Part shown: positions 32,893 to 38,531 of the stretch, one piece after another | How the letters are laid out: every line of letters begins with the position of its first letter | Numbering within the stretch: position 1 is the stretch's first letter | NCBI GenBank assembly: GCA_902771785.1 | Contig: CACXYH010000016.1 | Location: 1 to 38,531, forward strand | Source of the DNA: an uncultured Prevotellaceae bacterium | GTDB taxonomy: Bacteria > Bacteroidota > Bacteroidia > Bacteroidales > Bacteroidaceae | Length of the DNA: 38,531 nucleotides | Direction of reading: 5' to 3' | The notes under the pieces: generated by a model | Database searches by the model: none | Told to the model about the DNA's origin: nothing | The model's input: only the letters and a program-made list of their open reading frames with translations | Position numbers and translations under genes: made by a program

Positions 32893-34984
32893 AAGAGATG
32901 ACACCCCAGTTGATGTTGGTCTTGCGCAGCTCCTTCAGCCGGTTCCAGAGCAGGGCATACTTGTCCGACGAGCAGGTGGGGTCTTCGTCGATAATCTGCT
33001 GAGCCTCGTCGCGCGCCATCTGCACCAGCTGTCCGTCGCGGGCTATGTCGGCAATCTTCAGGTCGAAGGCCATGCCGCTCTGCTGCGTACCCTCCAGGTC
33101 GCCGGGTCCTCGCAGCTTCAAGTCGGCTTCGGCAATACGGAAGCCGTCGTTGGTCTGGCACATGATATCGATGCGCTTGCGTGTCTCTTCCGACAGTTTG
33201 AAGGGGGTGACGAGGATGCAATACGACTGGTCGGCACCGCGTCCCACGCGTCCACGTAGCTGATGCAGCTGGGAGAGGCCGAAGCGCTGTGCGTCGAAAA
33301 TCACCATCACCGATGCGTTCGGCACGTTGACGCCCACCTCTATCACCGTCGTGGCTACCAGTATCTGCGTCTCGCCCCGGGCGAAGCGCTGCATCTCCGT
33401 GTCCTTGTCGGCAGGTTTCATCTTGCCGTGCACCTTGCTCAGGCGGAACTCCGGGAATGCCTGCTGCAGCACCTCGAAGCCCTGCTCCAGGTTCTTCAGG
33501 TCTATTTTCTCGCTCTCCTCAATCAGCGGGAACACGCAGTACACCTGCCGTCCCTCGCGTATTTGCCGCCGGATGCTGTCGTAGAGCGAGGTGATGCGCG
33601 AGTCGAAGACGTGGGTTGTCTGGATGGGCTTGCGTCCCGGCGGCAGCTCGTCGATGACGCTCACGTCGAGGTCGCCGTAGAGCGTCATGGCCAGGGTGCG
33701 CGGAATGGGCGTTGCCGTCATCACCAGCACGTGGGGCGGGTTCTGGCTCTTGCCCCAGAGCTTGGCGCGCTGTGCCACGCCGAAGCGGTGCTGCTCGTCG
33801 ACCACCGCCATGCCGAGGCGTGCAAACTGCACGCTGTCCTCGATGAGTGCATGGGTGCCCACCAGGATGCGCACCGTTCCGTCGAGCAGTCCGTCGAGTA
33901 TCTCCTGTCGGCGCCGTCCCTTCACGATGCCCGTCAGCAGCTCCACGCGGATGTCCATGCCCTGCAGAAAGTCCATGATGGTGCGCAGGTGTTGCTCGGC
34001 CAGTATCTCCGTGGGTGCCATGATGCAGGCCTGATAGCCGTTGTCCAGTGCAATCAGCATCGCCATCAGCGCCACCAGCGTCTTGCCGCTGCCCACGTCG
34101 CCCTGCAGCAGTCGGTTCATCTGTCGTCCGCTGCACGTGTCTTTCCTGATTTCGCGGACGACGCGCTTCTGTGCTTCCGTCAGCGTGAAGGGCAGGTGGT
34201 CGTGGTAGAAGGTGTTGAACACCTCGCCCACATGCTGGAATACATAGCCGCGGTACTTGCGCCGCTGGTCGCTCGCGTACCTTAATATATTTAATTGCAC
34301 GAAGAACAGCTCCTCGAACTTCAGGCGTACGCGGGCTTTTTCCAGCTCCTTGGCGTCGTGCGGATAGTGGATGGCGCGCAGCGCCTGGTCGCGGCTCATC
34401 AGGTGGCGGGGTCCTGTGATGAAGGTGGGAATCGTTTCGGGCTGAGGCGTCAGGCGCTCGATGAGTGTCTTGACGAGCCGCTCCACCGTGCGTGAGGTCA
34501 GGCCCGCCTTCTTCATCTTCTCCGTCGTGTTGTAGTAGGGTTGCATGCCCATGGCGCTGGTGTCTATCTTCGAGGCATCGTCGATGTCGGGATGCTGCAC
34601 CTGGATGCGGTTGTTGAACACCGACGGGCGTCCGAACACCAGGTACTCCCGGCCGATGAGGTAGTGCTGCTTGGCATACTTGCCGCCGTTGAACCACACC
34701 AGGTCCATGATGCCCGTGCCGTCGCTGAAGTGGGCCACGACACGCTCCTTGCGTGGTCCCATCTCGAAGGTCTCGTAGCTCAGGATGCGTCCCACCACCT
34801 GCACGAAGGGCATGTCGCCCGTCAGCTCGTGCACCTTGTAGACTTTCGTCCGGTCTACGTGCTTATAGGGGAAATACTCCAACAGGTCGCCGAAGGTCTC
34901 GATGCCCAGTTCCTGTTTGAGCATCTTCTTCCGCTGCGGGCCTACGCCCGGCAAATACATGATGTCCTGTCCGAGTATGTCCAT
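32891..34984 (-). CDS. recG: ATP-dependent DNA helicase RecG
   Basis: A 697-residue branch-migration helicase that remodels stalled forks and Holliday junctions. The N-terminal wedge/OB domain covers about 1-180 (GVGPQRKKMLKQELGIETFG at the start). The SF2 core has LLQGDVGSGKT near 298, DEQHRFG near 396, MTATPIPRTL, and the C-terminal RVGRGADQSYC motif VI. TRG-type residues follow near the end. Length is typical. It is the last gene of the DJ-1/ispD/recG transcript, two bases after the ispD stop. A promoter element for the next operon overlaps its stop codon. Confidence 0.96.
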   Translation of the reverse strand: MDILGQDIMYLPGVGPQRKKMLKQELGIETFGDLLEYFPYKHVDRTKVYKVHELTGDMPFVQVVGRILSYETFEMGPRKERVVAHFSDGTGIMDLVWFNGGKYAKQHYLIGREYLVFGRPSVFNNRIQVQHPDIDDASKIDTSAMGMQPYYNTTEKMKKAGLTSRTVERLVKTLIERLTPQPETIPTFITGPRHLMSRDQALRAIHYPHDAKELEKARVRLKFEELFFVQLNILRYASDQRRKYRGYVFQHVGEVFNTFYHDHLPFTLTEAQKRVVREIRKDTCSGRQMNRLLQGDVGSGKTLVALMAMLIALDNGYQACIMAPTEILAEQHLRTIMDFLQGMDIRVELLTGIVKGRRRQEILDGLLDGTVRILVGTHALIEDSVQFARLGMAVVDEQHRFGVAQRAKLWGKSQNPPHVLVMTATPIPRTLAMTLYGDLDVSVIDELPPGRKPIQTTHVFDSRITSLYDSIRRQIREGRQVYCVFPLIEESEKIDLKNLEQGFEVLQQAFPEFRLSKVHGKMKPADKDTEMQRFARGETQILVATTVIEVGVNVPNASVMVIFDAQRFGLSQLHQLRGRVGRGADQSYCILVTPFKLSEETRKRIDIMCQTNDGFRIAEADLKLRGPGDLEGTQQSGMAFDLKIADIARDGQLVQMARDEAQQIIDEDPTCSSDKYALLWNRLKELRKTNINWGVIS

Positions 34985-34986
34985 CG

Positions 34987-35640
34987 TTACACCAGAATTT
35001 CTGCTATCTTCAGGTCGAAGGGGGTGGTCAGCTTGATGTTCTCGCGGTTGCCCTCCACGAGGGTGATGGTGTGGCCATAGGCCTCCACCACGCTGGCATC
35101 ATCGGTAAAACCGTCGCAGTAAGGTTGGCGGTTGGCTGCTTTCAAGAGCTCGATGTCGAAGCACTGGGGCGTCTGCACGAGGCGATAGTCGCTGCGGGGC
35201 TTGGTCCCCTCGCTCACGTGGCGCAGCGTCTCGATGACGGGCGTCACGGGAATGACGGCCTTATGGATGCGGGCTGCCTCGTAGCAGCGCCCGATGACGT
35301 CGATGCTGACGAAGGGTCTTACGCCGTCGTGCACGCCCACCACGCCCTTGGCATCGTCGGGCACCAGTGCCAGTCCGTTCTGCACGCTGTGGAAACGCGT
35401 CTCGCCGCCGTCAGCCAGTTGGTAGTCTACGGCAAATTGATACTCTTGACAGAGCGCCTGCCAGTAGTCCTGCTGAGCCTTGGGCAGCACGAGGATGATG
35501 TGCAATGTGGAAGAATACGCGCGGAAGCGCTCGATGGTGCGCATCAGCACGGGCCGTCCGCCAACCGGCAGAAACTGCTTGGGAATGTCGCCCCCCATGC
35601 GCAGGCCTTTTCCGCCTGCAACGATAATGACGTAGTCCAT
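34987..35640 (-). CDS. ispD: 2-C-methyl-D-erythritol 4-phosphate cytidylyltransferase
   Basis: A 217-residue MEP-pathway enzyme making CDP-ME from MEP and CTP for isoprenoid synthesis. The nucleotide-binding motif [17 protein letters not shown] starts at about residue 7, followed by VHDGVRPFV and [11 protein letters not shown]. The start at 35640 shares its A with the TGA of the upstream gene (TGATG), so translation is coupled. A GTG one codon earlier is possible. The minus-strand unit continues into recG two bases later. Confidence 0.95.
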   Translation of the reverse strand: MDYVIIVAGGKGLRMGGDIPKQFLPVGGRPVLMRTIERFRAYSSTLHIILVLPKAQQDYWQALCQEYQFAVDYQLADGGETRFHSVQNGLALVPDDAKGVVGVHDGVRPFVSIDVIGRCYEAARIHKAVIPVTPVIETLRHVSEGTKPRSDYRLVQTPQCFDIELLKAANRQPYCDGFTDDASVVEAYGHTITLVEGNRENIKLTTPFDLKIAEILV

Positions 35641-36206
35641 CACTCCATCAGGTGCTTATAGCGCATGCCCTCGGCTATTTGGTCGGCCGTAGCCTTGTCG
35701 ACGAGCTGTGCCAGCAGTTCGTAGGCATAGGGGAAGGCAGCAGCTGGTCCCTCTGCCGTTGTGATGTTGCCGTCGACGGTCACCAGCGCAGCCGTATACT
35801 GTGCTTTGTCGAGTAGCCGTTCGAAACCCGGATAGCAGGTGGCCTGCTTGCCGTCGAGCACGCCCAGCTGTGCCAGGACCACGGCCGGGGCAGCGCAGAT
35901 GGCGCTCACTTTCTTGCCTGCTGCGGCCTGTGCCAGCACGGCACGGCGCACGCCCTCATGCTCATAGAGGTTGCTGGCGCCCGGCATACCGCCCGGCAGC
36001 ATCAGCAGGTCGGCGTCGCTGAAGTCGCAGTCGCCGAACATCGCGTCGGCCACGATGCCCACGCCATGAGCCGATTCCACTACCTGTGAGTCCTCGTCGG
36101 TGCTCACCGTCACTACCTCCACGCCACCGCGACGCAGCACGTCGACGGGTATCAGGGCCTCTACATCCTCGAAGCCGTTGGCCAGAAATACATATACTTT
36201 TGCCAT
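35640..36206 (-). CDS. DJ-1/PfpI family protein
   Basis: A 188-residue cytoplasmic protein of the DJ-1/YajL branch. The N-terminus is [20 protein letters not shown], with the conserved Glu in FEDVEA. The nucleophile elbow is ICAAPAVVL, and the C-terminal part contains [16 protein letters not shown]. Proposed activities include deglycase or chaperone functions, both debated. It is the first gene of the unit with ispD and recG, and starts about 22 nt after a consensus promoter (36260-36228). The earlier in-frame ATG lies within the promoter. Confidence 0.92.
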   Translation of the reverse strand: MAKVYVFLANGFEDVEALIPVDVLRRGGVEVVTVSTDEDSQVVESAHGVGIVADAMFGDCDFSDADLLMLPGGMPGASNLYEHEGVRRAVLAQAAAGKKVSAICAAPAVVLAQLGVLDGKQATCYPGFERLLDKAQYTAALVTVDGNITTAEGPAAAFPYAYELLAQLVDKATADQIAEGMRYKHLME

Positions 36207-36227
36207 AGTCAGAGTAGGTTTAGGTTG

Positions 36228-36260
36228 CAAAGTTACGAAATAATGCTGAGAATTTACAAA
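36228..36260 (-). promoter_or_regulatory. Promoter of the DJ-1/ispD/recG unit
   Basis: On the minus strand TTTG (36260-36257), a 21-bp spacer and TAACTTTG (36235-36228). It is divergent from the promoter of the 58-aa gene. Confidence 0.75.
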
Positions 36261-36310
36261 CTCTCTCTCACTTTATTTCTAAATTCGAAGCATAATTCGA
36301 AAACTTTTTG

Positions 36311-36318
36311 TAACTTTG
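36311..36318 (+). promoter_or_regulatory. -7 box (TAACTTTG) of the 58-aa gene and vapD
   Basis: TAACTTTG lies 35 nt before the ATG at 36354. No clear -33 box is seen. It is the only promoter visible for both small genes. Confidence 0.65.
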
Positions 36319-36353
36319 CGGCTGAATATTCATCCTAAATACGTATTTGTAAT

Positions 36354-36530
36354 ATGAAGACAGGTGACAACGTACTGATTTCGCCCGAGGTGACGCACAA
36401 AAGCGACTGGACTCAGGGCACGGTGATTGACGTGGAGGCCAACCCGTTTGTGGGCACAGTCATCTCTGCCGAGACACCAAGTGGAGAAATTTACTTCGAC
36501 AAGGAATATCAATTCAAGCCCGCTTTCTAA
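36354..36530 (+). CDS. 58-aa protein, candidate VapD antitoxin
   Basis: A short gene of 58 residues starting MKTGDNVLISPEVTHKSDW and ending KEYQFKPAF. It has no signal peptide or membrane segment. The pattern GD.V.I..E...K.DW..G.V.D....P..GT.I.AE...GE.Y is an all-beta, KOW/SH3-like small barrel by eye. It is followed after only 4 bp by vapD and shares its promoter. The antitoxin-then-toxin order suggests it is the antitoxin, as VapX is for VapD in Haemophilus, though I cannot show homology to VapX. It could instead be an RNA-binding accessory protein. Confidence 0.7.
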   Translation: MKTGDNVLISPEVTHKSDWTQGTVIDVEANPFVGTVISAETPSGEIYFDKEYQFKPAF

Positions 36531-36534
36531 GCCT

Positions 36535-36816
36535 ATGTATGCACTGAGTTTCGACATGAACATTGCCGAGTTGGAGAAATACTACGGCAATCCTTACCAC
36601 GGTGCCTACTACGAGATAAAGCGCACGCTGGTCAAGCACGGTTTCTACTGGATACAGGGCAGTACCTACATGACCAATGCCGACAATCTGCTCAACCTTT
36701 TCAATGCCGTCAACGCCCTGAAAGCCATCGACTGGTTTCGCAAGTCCGTGCGTGACATCCGTGGCTACCGGGTTGAGGAATGGTCAGACTTCACCGAGAT
36801 TGTAAAGAAAGGATAA
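36535..36816 (+). CDS. vapD: VapD family endoribonuclease toxin
   Basis: A 93-residue protein of the VapD family, whose members have a Cas2-like ferredoxin fold and act as endoribonucleases. Family hallmarks: MYALSFDMNIAELEKYYGN at the N-terminus (conserved Asp in SFD), then KHGFYWIQGSTYM and SVRDIRGYRVEEWSDFTEIV. Length matches other VapD proteins. The start at 36535 is chosen because it gives the family N-terminus and follows the 58-aa gene by 4 bp; the longer frame overlaps that gene. There are no cas genes in the window, so a CRISPR role is unlikely. A weak hairpin at 36841-36897 follows. Confidence 0.9.
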   Translation: MYALSFDMNIAELEKYYGNPYHGAYYEIKRTLVKHGFYWIQGSTYMTNADNLLNLFNAVNALKAIDWFRKSVRDIRGYRVEEWSDFTEIVKKG

Positions 36817-36840
36817 TTCCCCTCACCCCATGCCCCACCT

Positions 36841-36897
36841 CCGAAGGTTAAATTATCACAACACAGCGGAAAAGAATGGCTGTTTTCTTGCCTTCGG
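36841..36897. terminator. Weak hairpin between vapD and the AraC gene
   Basis: CCGAAGG (36841-36847) can pair with CCTTCGG (36891-36897), with an inner GAAAA/TTTTC stem (36869-36873 with 36883-36887). The long loop and lack of a T-run make it a doubtful bidirectional terminator. Confidence 0.3.
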
Positions 36898-36922
36898 CGA
36901 ACATTATACACAAGCCTGATTT

Positions 36923-37981
36923 TCACTCCTCCCCATACTTCCGCTTCGCCTTGTAGTAGTTTGATGGCGAGTCGAAGCCGGAGCGGTCGATGATGTCGCC
37001 GATAGGTGCCTGCGGCTCCTGGCGGCGCAGGTCGTCGGCACGCTGCAGGCGCAGGCGGTTGACGTAGGCCGAGAAGGTGCAGCCCATCTCCTCGTTGAGC
37101 ACACGCGACACATAACTGCGGTTGTAGGTGCAGCCGCCAGCGAGTACGTCGCTGAGCGTGAGGTGAGGGTCGAGGAAGTGCTCTTCCGTTTCCATGTATT
37201 GCTGCAGCTGCTGCCTGATGCGGCTGACGGTCTCGCGGGGCAGTGGCTTCTGGGCTGATCTCGGCACCTCTGCCATCGGGTCTTCCCTGTGCCGATGGGC
37301 TGGCAGCACGAGGATGAGAAACCACACGTTGAACACCGAGAGCAGCACCATGACGACAGCCGTCACCGTCGCATTCCCAATGAGGAATGCCGTCCACGCC
37401 GCCACGCCGTGCACCACGGGAATGGGCAGCACCTGACGGGCGTATTCCAGTGGCAGGTCGTCGGGGTTGGAGTAGTAGTCTTCGCTGAGCGGCTTCATCC
37501 ACAGCCACACGCGGTGCATGGTACCGAGGCAATAGCGCAGACAGACCGCGCCCACCGTAGCCGTCAGCCACCATCCCATCCGCTCCGGCATCACCGCCAC
37601 GTCCGTCCAGGCCTCAACAGTCTTCGCCGCCACCATCACGCCGACGGGAACAGCCAGGGCGACAGACCACGGCTTCCATTGCTGCCAGCCTTTCACCTGC
37701 CCGAAGTAGGTCATCAGCAACAGTGCGCAGAAGAAACTGTGGCAGAGCACGAAGTAGTGGGCGGCCAGCGCCTGTGCCGACGGTCGCATGGGAAAAGCCA
37801 CGCACGGCGCGAGCACCACCGCCGGCACGAGGTAGAGCAACGCCTGCATCCGGCGGTCCGGGTAGGCATAGCCCTTGTCCGCGGTAGGACACGTATGCCA
37901 CCAGCGCACGGCGGCAAACATCGTGCTCGTCACGATGTACGCCAGTGCTGCGAGGCCGAAAATATAGTCGAAACTGTCCAT
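36923..37981 (-). CDS. Membrane-anchored AraC family transcriptional regulator
   Basis: A 352-residue regulator. Residues 1-235 hold about seven hydrophobic segments (YIFGLAALAYIVTSTMFAAV; LLYLVPAVVLAPCVAF; YFVLCHSFFCALLLMTYFG; and others), an N-terminal membrane sensor. Residues about 250-350 are an AraC/XylS DNA-binding domain (LTLSDVLAGGCTYNRSYVSR as the first HTH, then FSAYVNRLRLQRADDL and GDIIDRSGFDSPSNYYKAKR as the second HTH). Such membrane-bound AraC proteins are common in Bacteroidota. The signal is unknown. Its start lies only 9 nt after a -7 box, and an 80-bp duplicated promoter region lies upstream. Longer in-frame starts would run through the promoter. Confidence 0.85.
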   Translation of the reverse strand: MDSFDYIFGLAALAYIVTSTMFAAVRWWHTCPTADKGYAYPDRRMQALLYLVPAVVLAPCVAFPMRPSAQALAAHYFVLCHSFFCALLLMTYFGQVKGWQQWKPWSVALAVPVGVMVAAKTVEAWTDVAVMPERMGWWLTATVGAVCLRYCLGTMHRVWLWMKPLSEDYYSNPDDLPLEYARQVLPIPVVHGVAAWTAFLIGNATVTAVVMVLLSVFNVWFLILVLPAHRHREDPMAEVPRSAQKPLPRETVSRIRQQLQQYMETEEHFLDPHLTLSDVLAGGCTYNRSYVSRVLNEEMGCTFSAYVNRLRLQRADDLRRQEPQAPIGDIIDRSGFDSPSNYYKAKRKYGEE

Positions 37982-37989
37982 ACCGGGGA

Positions 37990-38021
37990 CAAAGGTACGA
38001 ATAAGTGAGCGAAAAACCAAA
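37990..38021 (-). promoter_or_regulatory. Proximal promoter of the AraC gene (P1)
   Basis: On the minus strand TTTG (38021-38018), a 20-bp spacer and TACCTTTG (37997-37990). The last G lies 9 nt before the ATG (37981), so the transcript would be nearly leaderless. Confidence 0.75.
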
Positions 38022-38055
38022 TTATATTTGAGTTTTTCCGAACGGGAGTACCTTC

Positions 38056-38070
38056 GAGCGTGCAACGCTC
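38056..38070 (-). promoter_or_regulatory. Palindrome at the P2 start point
   Basis: GAGCGT (38056-38061) and ACGCTC (38065-38070) form a perfect 6+6 palindrome with a 3-nt centre, directly after the P2 -7 box. The equivalent at 38136-38150 has one mismatch. It may be an operator or a 5' hairpin. Confidence 0.45.
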
Positions 38071-38101
38071 AAAGTTACGAATAAGTGAGCGAAAAACCAA
38101 A
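38070..38101 (-). promoter_or_regulatory. Second promoter of the AraC gene (P2)
   Basis: On the minus strand TTTG (38101-38098), a 20-bp spacer and TAACTTTG (38077-38070). It is complete and arises from the second 80-bp copy, giving a leader of roughly 85 nt. Confidence 0.7.
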
Positions 38102-38149
38102 TTATATTTGAGTTTTTCCGAACGGGAGTACCTTCGAGCGTGAAACACT

Positions 38150-38157
38150 CAAAGTTA
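38150..38157 (-). promoter_or_regulatory. Third, probably incomplete -7 box (P3)
   Basis: TAACTTTG is present at 38157-38150, again 80 bp further on. The -33 TTTG is absent because it lies outside the duplicated unit. It is probably weak or inactive. Confidence 0.4.
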
Positions 38158-38195
38158 CAAAAAATCCCCATTCCATCGGCATAATGCCCCGTAAA

Positions 38196-38291
38196 AATTT
38201 ACTTTTGCGCATGTTAATTCCACTTTCGCGTATGTCTCATGGATGCAATAATTTACTTTTGGCCACAAAAAATTTACGATTGGACACAAAC
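38196..38291 (-). repeat. Short degenerate repeats of about 20-22 bp
   Basis: On the minus strand the motif CAAAAGTAAATT or close variants recurs: GGCCAAAAGTAAATTATTGC, GCGCAAAAGTAAATTTTTAC, ACGCGAAAGTGGAATTAAC and CCAATCGTAAATTTTTTG. Spacing is roughly 20-22 bp with one irregular gap. The GCnAAAGT core resembles that of the array at 20955-21083. Confidence 0.5.
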
Positions 38292-38531
38292 CTGGGGTTT
38301 GTGCATACCATGTGGCGGGACTCCAGGACCAGCGTGGTATGATGGCCAAGCCACTCCGTACACTGAATCTTGCGAAGGCTGTATCAGTGGACCGCCGTAG
38401 TGCGCTTGCCGCAGCAGGGGCAGGTGGCAGACCGTCCAAGGGTATGACCGTAGAGGGTTAAGGACTCGCCGTCAAGCTGCATATCGTCCAAGCCGATGTG
38501 CCACAGGCGGCATTTTTCAATCACGACTGAT
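38285..38531 (-). pseudogene. ISL3-type transposase N-terminal remnant, cut by window edge
   Basis: Reading the minus strand from the window end gives a frame with LWHIGLDDMQLDGESLTLYG and the zinc-ribbon ATCPCCGKRTTAVH, then an in-frame TGA at 38386-38384. The frame continues as KIQCTEWLGHHTTLVLESR and MVCTNPRF, after which similarity stops near 38285. The CPxCG...VHS pattern followed by C-x-N-P is typical of the N-terminal zinc finger of ISL3 transposases. It has a stop and loses the catalytic part, so it is not functional unless the stop is a read error. Confidence 0.6.

Larger units (their letters stand above)
37996..38155 (-). repeat. 80-bp tandem duplication containing the AraC promoter
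   Basis: Copy 1 (37996-38075) and copy 2 (38076-38155) are almost identical with an exact 80-bp period. Visible differences are in the last dozen or so bases (GTGCAACGCTC against GTGAAACACTC). Each unit contributes a TTTG -33 element and an imperfect AAAAAC...GTTTTT palindrome. Confidence 0.95.

Noticed and set aside
33263-34285. Plus-strand open frame of 340 codons opposite recG
   Set aside because: Shadow of recG, whose motifs are intact.
37930-38148. Small minus-strand protein upstream of the AraC gene, and N-terminal extensions of the AraC protein
   Set aside because: They are translations of the duplicated promoter region; the promoter boxes lie within these frames.
38155-38439. Minus-strand 94-codon frame near the window end
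   Set aside because: It is in a different frame from the transposase remnant, and it reads through the short repeats (AKVNF-like peptides), so it is unlikely to be a gene.
1-38531. tRNA, rRNA or riboswitch
   Set aside because: I looked in the intergenic gaps and saw no cloverleaf, rRNA or known riboswitch core. This was by eye, so a weak structured RNA could be missed.

Overview
The window looks like chromosomal DNA of a Bacteroidota species, most likely Prevotellaceae (Prevotella sensu lato). This rests on recurring TTTG-N19-21-TAnnTTTG promoters just ahead of genes, a fused MurF-alanine racemase, a bifunctional fucokinase/GDP-fucose pyrophosphorylase (Fkp), an Oar-type TonB receptor, BACON-type lipoproteins and the hpt-adk-obg-pgeF gene order. 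Genus is an inference. I saw no rRNA, tRNA, CRISPR or complete insertion sequence.

Layout. 2-1591: 3' part of a DEAD/DEAH helicase. 1786-7915: plus-strand run of a YfhO membrane protein, Fkp and a GSCFA protein (surface glycan or fucose metabolism). 7905-10852: an Lrp/AsnC regulator divergent from metY and cysK (sulfur amino acids). 11085-14176: a small outer-membrane-type protein, then a TonB receptor with a secreted HMA metal-binding protein. 14290-19397: MurF-Alr, converging through one bidirectional terminator on a large lipoprotein. 19602-24382: hpt, adk, obg and pgeF, with adk and obg separated by about 1.7 kb holding gene remnants, a 27-bp-stem palindrome, a 22-bp repeat array and a DUF4421-type outer-membrane protein. 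24491-29438: an Oar-type receptor and an OB-fold/BACON lipoprotein. 29439-30030: an untranscribed-looking gap filled by two 22-bp tandem arrays. 30031-36206: minus-strand cell-envelope and housekeeping genes (LysM-M23 peptidase; NlpC/P60 with CapA; DJ-1/PfpI, IspD and RecG). 36354-36816: a 58-aa protein and VapD, a likely toxin-antitoxin pair. 36923-37981: a membrane AraC regulator behind an exact-period 80-bp duplicated promoter. 38196-38531: another short repeat array beside an ISL3-type transposase remnant.

Most unusual points: (a) several intergenic arrays of about 22-bp degenerate repeats sharing a core near AAAGTnCCnCTT; (b) the same TTAACACT...AGTGTTAAAAGTAC element 42-43 bp upstream of the -7 boxes of two separate cell-wall hydrolase operons; (c) a tandemly duplicated promoter for the AraC gene; (d) three genes whose start codon lies exactly 9 nt after the -7 box, suggesting leaderless mRNAs; (e) VapD paired with an uncharacterised 58-aa protein. 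Most of the window is otherwise ordinary core genome.
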